From positions 62,001-126,000 of the forward strand of contig JANTQF010000068.1 of assembly GCA_032988165.1 (NCBI GenBank): a DNA stretch of 64,000 nt, given 5' to 3'. Under the pieces are notes generated by a model, which was not told the origin of the DNA, made no database searches, and worked only from the letters and a program-made list of their open reading frames with translations. The stretch comes from Emmonsiellopsis sp. PD_33. Taxonomy: Eukaryota > Ascomycota > Eurotiomycetes > Onygenales > Ajellomycetaceae. The position numbers and the translations under genes were made by a program. Shown one piece after another: positions 38,163 to 46,888 of this stretch. The first letter of the stretch is position 1; each line of letters begins with the position of its first letter.

Positions 38163-38345
38163 AGCTACTGGAGAAATGAACCTGATTGCTGCTCTGTACT
38201 TCTCAGGTCCATAGTTAAATGATATCTTAGTAATAATAGTGGTGTAGGCACACACCTAGACTACTGTTATTATCAAAATATTGTTTAATCATGGACCTGA
38301 GAAGTATAGAGCTGCAATTAAATTCATTTCTTCAGCAGAGTGGGA
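38163..38345. repeat. Inverted duplication of a GTPase segment
   Basis: About 85-90 bp arms (38163-38249 on minus, 38255-38345 on plus) meet almost head to head. Both encode YGPEKYRAAIRFISP-like sequence, the block that follows the switch region in the GTPase relic at 37.65 kb. So one segment of that gene exists three times within 0.7 kb, once inverted. Confidence 0.82.
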
Positions 38346-38465
38346 AAGGGAACACTTATTTTTAATGAGTATCTCCTTATATACTATACTTATTGAAGCT
38401 GACATTTCCTTTCCAAGGTTCTTTTCTCCCCTGACATTACTAGATGTAAGATCATTACTCAAGTA

Positions 38466-38563
38466 AACATCATCTTAATCCTCAAACTTCTGAATGATAA
38501 CATCACTTTGATCCTTAAATTTCTGAATGGCAACATCACCTTGATCCTCACCCCCTGAATGGA
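38466..38563 (+). repeat. 33-bp tandem repeat, 3 copies
   Basis: Units beginning AACATCA at 38466, 38499 and 38532 share 'aacatcaccttgatcct' and 'ctgaatgg'. The last unit is one base shorter. Confidence 0.8.
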
Positions 38564-38779
38564 TTATCAAAGCCAATTTTTCTTTACTTGTAGCAGCTTT
38601 ACTCTGTTGATGGCAGCAATGATGGTAGCTATGAATCAATTTGATGGATATACTACTGAATGTGAAATTAATGATGGATGCCTCTAAAAGAATGTATATT
38701 TAGACTGGGAATTACTTTATAACTAGACTGTAGTCAAATAGTGATCTAATCATACTCTAATCATATTATAATCATGTTT

Positions 38780-38968
38780 AAACCATGCTCTGATGCTCTG
38801 ACTGTGTTATCATAGTGTTTATATGATGATTCTACTATGTCTAAATCATGCTCTAATCCTCTAACCATACTACTGCAGTGATTACATGATGATTTTATTA
38901 TATCTAAATCATGCTCTGATCCTCTGACCATGCTACTGCAGTGATTACATGATGGTTCCATGATAGTC
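38780..38968. repeat. 63-bp tandem repeat, 3 copies
   Basis: Units at 38780, 38843 and 38906 are each 63 bp. On the minus strand all are open and read as a 21-residue repeat (SSCNHCSSMVRGSEHDLDII). The first unit is the most diverged. Confidence 0.88.
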
Positions 38969-39006
38969 ATTGCTGTGTTTATATGGGGACATTAAATGTA
39001 ATGTAG

Positions 39007-39120
39007 TCAGAGTGTTATTGCAGTTAGAGTACTATCACAGTCAGAGTGTTATAGCAGTTAGAGTGTTATTACAGTCAGAGTATTATTACAGTCAGAGTGT
39101 TATCATAGTTAGAGTGTTAT
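39007..39120 (+). repeat. 17-bp tandem repeat, 6.7 copies
   Basis: Consensus TCAGAGTGTTATTACAG repeats every 17 bp from 39007 without indels. Looser related sequence with (TA)n runs continues to about 39300. Confidence 0.9.
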
Positions 39121-39849
39121 ATATATATAAACATCAATAGAGTGTTACATGGAGCATGGTGGTAGTTAGGGTATTATATATATATAAATGTGAATGGAGC
39201 ATTACATGGAGTGTTGTGGAAACATTATATTATATGGAGTGTAATTGGAGTACTTCATGAAGTGTAGTCAGAGTGCTTCATGAAGTGTAGTTATAACATT
39301 ACAATATATTTACATGATTCTTTAGTTTACATGCTCTGAAAATAGTGATAATATCATTGTAGATGTTAATTTTGGAGTGCTCTATCAGAGCAACAGTGTT
39401 TCCATGGTAGATCCATGGCAGAATGGTCTCATGAAAATCTGGTATGGTTGGTTCTGGTTGAGGAATTATATATTTACAGAGTACAAACCACTAATGATAC
39501 TGGCTTGCATGAATATATCTACCTACCAACCATCACCATGATTATTGTCTTACATTTTCATTCAGGAGATTGATTCCCTCTGAACCCATTAAATACCCAT
39601 CCATTCAAGTCATCAGAAAAAATTAACAGCCTCCTTTGCTAGGATAAACTCATCAAGAGTCGTTACTCCATAAGCCCCTTGACGCTGGATTTATGGAAAA
39701 GCATATCTTGGCGCCAAGGCCACACTCTCATTGGTTCCTCACCTGCAGAAAAAAAAAAGCGCCACAACCCAACCCCGCCAATCTCGATTCAAACCAAAAA
39801 TAAAATGCAGCAAAGGAAGGGAAAAAAAAGAAATTAACTGTTTTTTAAT

Positions 39850-39945
39850 TGCATCATCCGTGAATCGAACACGGGCCTCATCGAGTCGGAATCCGATGTT
39901 GGAATCGAATGGCAACGATGAATTCTACCACTAGACCAATGATGC
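39850..39945 (-). tRNA. tRNA-Gly (GCC) with intron
   Basis: The minus strand folds as a tRNA: acceptor arms GCATCAT and ATGATGC with discriminator A at 39850, D-arm GTCTAGTGGTAG, anticodon stem CATCG/CGATG with loop TTGCCAT, and T-arm CCGTG TTCGATT CACGG. Exons are 39910-39945 and 39850-39884; a 25-nt intron (39885-39909) follows the base after the anticodon, the canonical position. The mature length is 71 nt, standard for tRNA-Gly. The internal B box GTTCGATTC is intact. A T-run on the minus strand (39821-39830) can end Pol III transcription. It lies about 190 bp from the edge of the AT-rich block. Confidence 0.96.
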
Positions 39946-40868
39946 TGGTTTTTGTTGAAGGCTAGGAATTAATTTCGGGATATAATGGGTGAAATAGCTG
40001 GAGGAAAATGAGGTTTGCTTGGTGGTTTTTTATGACTTGCCTGAGCTGTGTCTTTTTCTGTTCAGGTTCTTTTCCTTTCTCTTGGTTAATCTGATAACCC
40101 ACTGTTCGCGCGCACCGAGGGGGTCTGCCGCGAGAATCCAATTAGTATCAAAGGCGGGAAAGGCGGGACGGGGATGAATACTATTGAAGCCATATGCGGG
40201 GGAAAGGATATCCTATCCTGCCTTCGTCGCATTCATTGGATTTTCCTCCTAGGATGGATATACACTGTGCAGTACATCAAGATCCCCAAAATGTCCAATA
40301 ATCGAAGTTGAAGCCACACGTGGACGCCATTTGAGGCATTTGCAGGGGTCACTGAGAGCGTTAATCCTCAGTATGCATATTTTGTGGAACTGTGCCGCAC
40401 GTTCCCCTTGCACTGTGCTATGGATGGTGCGCGCTCAGCTGAGGATTCTGGTCAATATTTGTTGTAAAAAAAATTAACACGACTCTGGTGCCTTGTTGAA
40501 GGGAGAAGAACCCGGCTCACCGGCGGAGTTGCGAGCTGTTAACAGGCCAGTGAGTGTATGGTAACCAAGATAAAGGAAAGGAATTGGCATTAGGATTAGG
40601 TATTAAACAAGTACATCGTCTAAAACAATAATCGAAAAAATAAACAAAAAAGAAAGAAAACCATATCGAGATATCAACGCCTTTGTCCTTCCACCACCAA
40701 TTCCCCAAGAAAAACAGATAGGAAATCGTCGCATCGTAATCGTGATTCGTTTGTAATTTTGTCTGACCCAAGAGAAAGAAAAAAACGATAATCGGATGCT
40801 TCCTCCCGAACCCCTATGTGCATATAGGACAGTCCAAGTCAAAAAATACTGGTCATTCTCGGATAATT
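39946..40868. other. Intergenic region downstream of PHO85
   Basis: About 920 bp between the tRNA 5' flank and the PHO85 stop codon. It contains normal CpG content and presumably the PHO85 3' UTR. I see no gene; open frames at 40.5-40.84 kb on the minus strand lack any recognisable content. Confidence 0.6.
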
Positions 40869-41984
40869 CTATTGGTGAACTTGTTGCTGAGCTTGCTGTT
40901 GCTGCTGCCTCTGATATCGGAGTTGGGGTAGATCGTTAAACCAAGGGTGCCGCAGTGCCTCCACCGCGCTGATGCGCAGCTCCGGGCGCATTTGCAACAT
41001 GCGATGAAGCAAATCAAGACCTAGGGGGTCCATCCGGGATAGGAGCAGGCTCAAGTCTTGTGTAGCATACACGGGGAAATTTGGCTTGTACTCCGGGAGT
41101 TCTGAGATGCCCGGCCAGACACGTTCTGATGGCGTGCCCATAAGGCGGAAGATTTTCAATAGCTGGTCCTCATTTGTGGTTCCGGGAAATAACGGGCGTC
41201 CGCTGTACATTTCAGCCATAATGCAACCGGCAGACCATATATCAATGCTGGTATTGTATCTGCGGCTTCCCAAAAGCACATCAGGAGCACGATACCATAA
41301 TGTGACAACCTCGTGGGAGAATGTGTTGACTGGAATACCGAATGCTCGGGCGAGACCAAAATCTGCTAGCTTCAGCTGACCATTGGTGTTAATCAACAGA
41401 TTTTGCGGTTTGAGGTCTCGATGCAGGACGCGATTGTGGTGGCAGAATGCAATGCCCCGCAAGAGTTGATACATGAAATCTTTAATGGTGACGTAGTCAA
41501 GCTGGTTCCCCCGCACCTCCATGTATTTCTTCAAGTCCTTGTCCATGAATTCGAAAACGAGCATCAGCTTGTTTTCTGTATGGATTATGTCGTAAAGAGA
41601 GAGGATATTCTCATGTTTGAGCTCCTTCATCAAGGAAATTTCACGGATGGCGGTTGATGGAGTTCCTTCTTCAGAGTCCAAGTGGATCTCCTTCAGGGCG
41701 ACCATCTCACCCGTTTGTCGGTTCTTCCCTTTGAAAACCTGAATAATGATGTTAGAAATCGCGTGTGATGACTTCCCTCGAAGCCGGCTCCTTGCGCAGC
41801 CTCTATTGGACCGCGCGAAGAATAAGAGCATGATTGCAACTTACGGTAGCATAGGTGCCTTCGCCAAGCTAAAAAGAGTCAAATAGTCAGTCAAAAGCAT
41901 CCCAATAACATTTGAACATACAGAGGAGCTGATACGGACCTTCTCCAGCCGCTGGAAAGAATTTCGCTGCTGTGATCTGTCCAT
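40869..41984 (-). CDS. PHO85: Pho85-type cyclin-dependent kinase
   Basis: Three exons: 41940-41984, 41845-41868 (a 24-nt microexon coding LGEGTYAT) and 40869-41738, giving 312 residues with each exon a multiple of three. The complete CDK architecture is present: glycine loop LGEGTYATVF, Lys38 in MVALKE, PSTAIRE at 50-56 (the Pho85/Cdk5-class cyclin-binding helix), HRDLKPQN with Asp131, DFGLARAFG, and the T-loop stretch VNTFSHEVVTLWYRAP, with Ser where Cdc2-type kinases have an activating Thr. Pho85 links phosphate and nutrient status to transcription, glycogen and cell-cycle control. The C-terminus is a Gln-rich tail typical of filamentous-fungal orthologues (PhoA/PhoB class). Splicing both introns is required for the ATP-binding loop. 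Confidence 0.96.
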
Positions 41985-43499
41985 GGTTGGCCTGACAAAT
42001 TTTGATACCGTGGCAAATGTTGATGAGCGCGATGAAACCACAAGTGTGAAAGATAAAAGAACCAGAGAGATAGATCGGTGGACAGATGTGAACACTTGTC
42101 TACCAGGTGGAAGAATGTTGGTTGACGTGAGAGCAAGAAGACGGAGAAATATAAGGAGACAGAAGGTGAGGCTCGGCGATATGGGCCCGTGCTTGCAGGC
42201 TGCCAAAAACGGACTAGACCAGGGCGACAAGCTTGAAACCGCGCAACCGCCAGCCCCCAATCTTGGGAAACCTCCAACCAACTCACGAAAACAACCCTCG
42301 CCACCAGCTGAACGCTTTGTGAGACTGTGGCATCGACGGCGACGGGACAGGAGATTGGTGTGCTCTTGAAAATGCGCAGAGATAACAAATCACTGCCGCA
42401 GGGCCGTGGCCTTGCCGGATTACTACTCATCCGAAAATAAGTGGCTTCCCCCGGGGCCCAACCTGCCCTACAGGCTACGGCACAAGGTGCCTCAAGGAAT
42501 CGGTCAAGTCTCCTAATTTTTCCAGGGCATGCCTCACTTTCAGAAAAAGAACGCGTGTATATTCGAAATCCTCAGGGCATACTACGCAACGTAGTAGATA
42601 CATGCGTTTTTAAAGGTATTCTCAGCAATTCTATATTTCGAAAAAGATATGTTTGGAGCCCCTAGACGAGCTCTATAGACAGCCATGATGATTAAGCAAA
42701 AAAGCTGATGTGTTCTGAAAGAAGTGAAGCGAGTTTTGTGACTGACTGTCTGATCGACTGACTGTCATGTCATAGTTGGAGGACAATCAGATCGATCGAA
42801 TTCGACTGGACGGGAAGATGCCGTGAAGGGGTTTCTGATTATCTCACTACGATAGGCCGGAAGAATGGACAAGCCCGACATGCAAACTCCTCCCACAATG
42901 TTTAGTTTTGTCCAGGTGTAGCTGAACGGAGGCACCAGGTAGAGTGAAGTCTTTATGGCGAGCTTTCCCGGAAGCAAGCGAACGAGATGCACGTCACGAC
43001 CCAGATGCCCAAACCGGTGTTTCGCTACAGACGCAGTTTTTCTCCCAGAAAACCTCAGAGTCTCTACTTTCTTCAGAAAGCCAACTAAAGTGCTTTGGGC
43101 TGTAATGGGCTGTAATGAGCCGAATAGGCGGTTCCTCTCGGCAGGGGCAAACATGCAGGTTTAGTATCGGGCTGACGAGCATACTTTCTGGTGTTTATTC
43201 CTTAATAGCCTAGAAAGTAGTCTAGCATGTGAACGCAAGCGGAATATGAAGCAATAAATTTGAATTGATCAAGAAGCTTCCAATTACAGAATTTCAGAAA
43301 AAAGGGGAAAGTCCCCATCATCACCCACGCGTCACCATCAGCTCTGCCTCGCCCTCGTTCTCACAATGACTTCCCTCGCTCCAACCGAACCCGCCCCCCA
43401 CCCCCCGCCCCCGGCCCGATAATCAACCGCCTTGTTCAAACTTTCTCAATTTGATCTCTGAATCACCAACCCCAACCGCACCTCAAACCAACACGCGAA
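41985..43499. other. Long 5' region of PHO85, no gene recognised
   Basis: About 1.5 kb with normal CpG. It must hold the PHO85 promoter and 5' UTR and the 3' UTR of the next minus-strand gene. A 129-codon open frame (42765-43154, minus, ATG start) has no recognisable domain and unremarkable composition, so I do not call it. Confidence 0.55.
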
Positions 43500-46120
43500 T
43501 TACTCCCCTCCAAACCAATCCCAGATGCCGATCCCCGAAGACCCTTGGCGTTTTGGTGGAGACCGCCGAGGAGAGAGTTCTCTCGAATCTCTTTTGATGT
43601 GCCTCGAATGACGCGGCGTCCCAGACCCAGATCCCTTCGCCTCGTGCTCCTTTGAATCTTCCAGAACAATCTTATCACCCATCGCATTGACTGGCAGAGG
43701 GTATGCGCGATTAAGGTGTTGCTCGAGATGGACCCATATGCTGAACTGAAGCTTGATGGCCTTGGTGGCCATGGTGCGCCACTGCAAGATGAAATCCCAA
43801 GCCAGCCCCTGATCCTTCCCGAGAAGAATGTCGATTTCTGCTTGGACCTCAATATCCTCGTATGGTCGTCTCAGATGTACCGCGTCAGCACGAGGACTTA
43901 GGCCGCGCAGGGTAGTCGCAATGTTCCACGGCTTCACGCTCATCTTTACTTCTTCAGAGAGGCTGATTTCTGTGGGTCGAAGATTTTCTTTGAGGGCCTT
44001 TAATTCCTCCTTTGCCATATCTCCAACAACAATCAAGTTGCCAACCTTCTTCTCTGGAAGCAGAGAAGGTTGGAAAACTAGAGTTTCTCCTCTCACTCCT
44101 GTATCATTAAATTGAACGGAGTTGTGCCCAGAGGCTACTATCTTGCAAAGGTCTGTAAAGTGGTGAGATCCAAGATCACTGAAAGAGGTGAGATGGTTGA
44201 TTTCATTTGAAATGGGTTGTGGAAACGCAAAAAGAGTTGTACTCTTTTGTAAACACACACAGAGAAGCCACAGCAAGGGGTCAGACTCTAGTAATTGATG
44301 AATCAGACCGTACTGATGACTCTGTAGACTCTCGTCGCCTTGGTGAAAGAGGTAGATCTTCGTTTCCAGCGTGGCTAGCTGGGTCAGAGAAAGTTCTCGA
44401 AATATGGGCTGGCGCCACCAGTCGAACAGGTCGTCGAGTGTAAGAGAGCGGTCGTTTGATACCTCAGCAAGCTTTGCGGGAATATCATACCCAAGGCGAT
44501 GAAAAAGATCGCTTAAAATAGCAATATCATTGATTTCAGCTTGGTTGAAGTTATGTTCGGGTTGAACGGTATCCACTAAGGTGATTTGATGGTCAGTCGT
44601 TTCTTCTGAGCCATGGCCGGGATTGCGCTGATTCTGAATCTGATCTCTGGATTTAATATCGTTCGCCTCTGGAGAGTTGGTAGCTGGATCTCTTGTTTGG
44701 GTCTGGTTGCCAAATTCAACTTCCTGGTCCCCGCCTCATTGCTTGTGGCCGAGCCATCTCGATCCTGAACCCGATCTTCGATTTCAATATCGTTTTCTTC
44801 TACAGAGCCGGTAGTTTGATCTCCACTTTGAACCTGGTCGCCAGCATTGGTTTCCTGATCGCCAACGTCGGTTTCCTGGTCCGTGTCCCCGCCACTTGTG
44901 TCGTTCGCGGTATCCCGTGAAACCTCTCCGGCCGGTGCTACACGTCTAGTAGTCGGGCCTGAAAGTCTAGGAGCTCGCGGTACTGCTCTTCTAGCTTTCA
45001 ACACGATTGTGGCTTTCCCACCAAGCTTCACATGTGTTGCAGGACGATTCACGTCTTCATTCTCATCGTCGCCCTCTTCACCCGTGTTATGAGACACGTC
45101 CAACTCGTTATCGTCCGACGATGACTCATCGTTATTGCTGCTCAACTCTTCAATGACTGCGGCAGGAAGTTGAGGAATAGTGGGGTGTGCCTCCCAAGAA
45201 AAAGATGAGTTTTGAACTGACTGACTAGTGGTGTTGACAGTTTGCCATCCCAAGGGTTCCAGTAGATTAAAATCGTTTCATTGCACCCCCAAGGCATGAA
45301 GTTCAGCATCAGGCACTGTTTCCGGAAGAGGTTTTTCTTTGGAGAATCCGATCGCTTTCTGTAAATCAACAAGGCCAGGTGTTAGAGCAAAGGATAGTCC
45401 TGAACGCATGTTGCTTAGTCTGCAAGCAATAGCGATAGTAATGAGGTCAGTGGCCTTAGTGTAGTCCTGGCACGCTCGAGCTAGTCTACTCGCTGCCTTT
45501 GTCCACCCTTGAGCAGAATTGAACTCGAGAAACTTGACCCCATTATCCCCCCAGTGATTGATAACGACCTGTCTAGCTCTCTCCACAGCGATTTGATTCT
45601 TCCTTGCATTCTTGATAGCAGCTGAGACCTTTACCCATATATGACGATACTCGGGTGTTCTCTTGAACTTGGGAAAGTCGGTTCCTAAAGTCTCTCGACC
45701 AACTTCGTACATGTTGATGAGTATTTTGTCTCGACTGTTCTCATGCTGCTCCACCACCTCTGTCACCTTCGCCACCGCTTCGTTAAGCAACCCGATAAAT
45801 TCCTCTCTCGGAAGTTCCTGCGACCACCAACGAAGAGCATTGTTCAATGCCTCGGGAGTTCGGAATGACTCTCCAGCGACGACTACTGACTGAGATGTGT
45901 CTCGATATACGACTGCTGACTGAGATGTGTCTCGATATACGAGGGCTTGTGAATTGACGATGTTCTCGCTTTTTTTAAAGCATAATTAGCAAATATGCAT
46001 CATGAAATCTCACAGCACCACTTCCGGCGCCGGTGGGGACCAACTTCAGGGGGAGCAGAGCCCAGGGATCCCCCCCGGAGCGCGGTAAGAGATGGTCTCT
46101 ACGTACCTTGTAGTGTCCAT
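43500..46120 (-). pseudogene. Unrecognised multidomain protein, frame interrupted twice
   Basis: Exon 1 is 46107-46120 (donor GTACGT); a 138-nt intron leads to exon 2 at 45968. The frame then runs to 43500 but is broken at two places. An in-frame TGA lies at 45278-45280, and a frame change lies at the C4/G4 run 44729-44732, where one extra G would restore reading. Restored length would be about 827 residues. I see a helical N-terminal domain (about 200 residues, EALNNALRWWSQEL onward), an acidic Asp/Gln-rich linker with DQET-type repeats, and a C-terminal domain (DLFDWWRQPIFRELSLTQ) ending in a basic tail. Linker repeats in both frames resemble each other, so both frames were coding. The TGA might instead lie in a weak 66-nt intron (GTGCAA, 45221-45286). 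I know no family. It is head-to-head with the caspase-like gene. Confidence 0.6.
45890..45955 (-). repeat. 30-bp in-frame duplication in the N-terminus
   Basis: Two 30-bp units encode VYRDTSQSAV and VYRDTSQSVV back to back within the first 40 residues of the interrupted protein. The copies differ by very few bases, so the duplication is young or kept uniform. Confidence 0.85.
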
Positions 46121-46244
46121 TGTATCAAAACAGGAACCTTGAAAGACAAGTAGTTGAGAAAAGTCAGTTGGAAAAGGACTGGTTTAAGAAAAAAGAGTTG
46201 TTCTTTCTCAAGGGAGATTGTTCAGGGTCCAGGTCCCACTTGTA

Positions 46245-46352
46245 AGTGAAAAAGATGTGTTTATAGAAGCAATAGCTTCTAAGATAAGTCTCACTCTCAG
46301 TGAAAAGGATGTGTTCTTGACGCAATCGCCTCTCAGCAAAGTCTCGCTTGTG
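46245..46352. repeat. 54-bp tandem repeat in the shared promoter
   Basis: Two units of 54 bp start AGTGAAAAAGATGTGTT at 46245 and AGTGAAAAGGATGTGTT at 46299. Differences are mostly transitions. They lie upstream of the interrupted gene's start. Confidence 0.75.
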
Positions 46353-46673
46353 GTGAAATGAGAGTGACTATGACTGAACCTCAATTGCCAGAGAAGCTGG
46401 AGAGAGAAAGAGAGAGAAAGAGAAATTTGAATGGCATATGCTTTCATAGAAACCAAATTGCGGAAACACTCCTAAATCCGGAATTCCCAAGGTAAGAGAT
46501 TCAAGATGATTGAATGCAGGTAAGTACACAAGTGCAAGAGAAGCCCCCCTGCCACGATTTTGAACTTGGATTCAAAATGAATTGAGTGGAAAGAAGGAAG
46601 TTGAAGCTCAGGTAGTTAAAGTAAAGTAAAGAAGGTTTTGTTTTATCTATCATGTGACCTGTATTATTAATAG

Positions 46674-46789
46674 TGTTGGCCGTCCACTAGGCCGGCTCCT
46701 TTCCCGATTTAGCTTAGCGCGTCACGTGATCACACGGCAGATAGATCTCTCGCCTCCGAGAGTAATAAGAGATCTTCAACCTTCCCACA
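46674..46789 (+). mobile_element. Copia solo LTR with 5-bp target duplication
   Basis: A 116-bp sequence opens TGTTGGCC and closes CTTCCCACA, matching the LTR at 16063-16173. It is flanked on both sides by AATAG (46669-46673 and 46790-46794), a perfect 5-bp target site duplication, which proves insertion. No internal region remains, so it is a solo LTR left by recombination. It keeps nine CpGs and so escaped the mutation seen in the other copy. It sits 99 bp upstream of the caspase-like start codon and contains an E-box palindrome. Confidence 0.95.
46722..46729. promoter_or_regulatory. TCACGTGA palindrome inside the solo LTR
   Basis: TCACGTGA is a core bHLH (Cbf1/Pho4/SREBP-class) site and is immediately followed by TCA. 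In the CpG-free LTR copy the same place reads with TG instead of CG and would not bind. Whether it is used is inference. Confidence 0.5.
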
Positions 46790-46888
46790 AATAGTTAGGT
46801 CAAAAGTGATCCGATCCACAAAGCAAACCCACTCAGCTCCTTCCATTCTCATGTTGATTGGCTCCATCTCTTTTCCTCTTTGGACAGA

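Larger units (their letters stand above)
27834..39660. repeat. AT-rich, CpG-free repeat block B
   Basis: The last CpG of island 1 is near 27832 and the next I see is at 39661. In between the DNA is AT-rich with broken frames, minisatellites and transposon relics. Stretches 28430-29100, 31960-32640 and 39120-39660 hold nothing I can name beyond low-complexity sequence and short imperfect repeats. Confidence 0.9.

Noticed and set aside
36470..39120. Possible CRISPR-like arrays
   Set aside because: Units are tandem without unique spacers and the genome is fungal; these are minisatellites.
41739..41831. N-terminal extension of PHO85 by reading through the intron
   Set aside because: The extension replaces the kinase glycine loop; the spliced model restores LGEGTYAT and the normal N-terminus.
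42765..43154. 129-codon minus-strand frame in the PHO85 upstream region
   Set aside because: Has an ATG but no domain, no introns needed, no partner exons; too weak to call.
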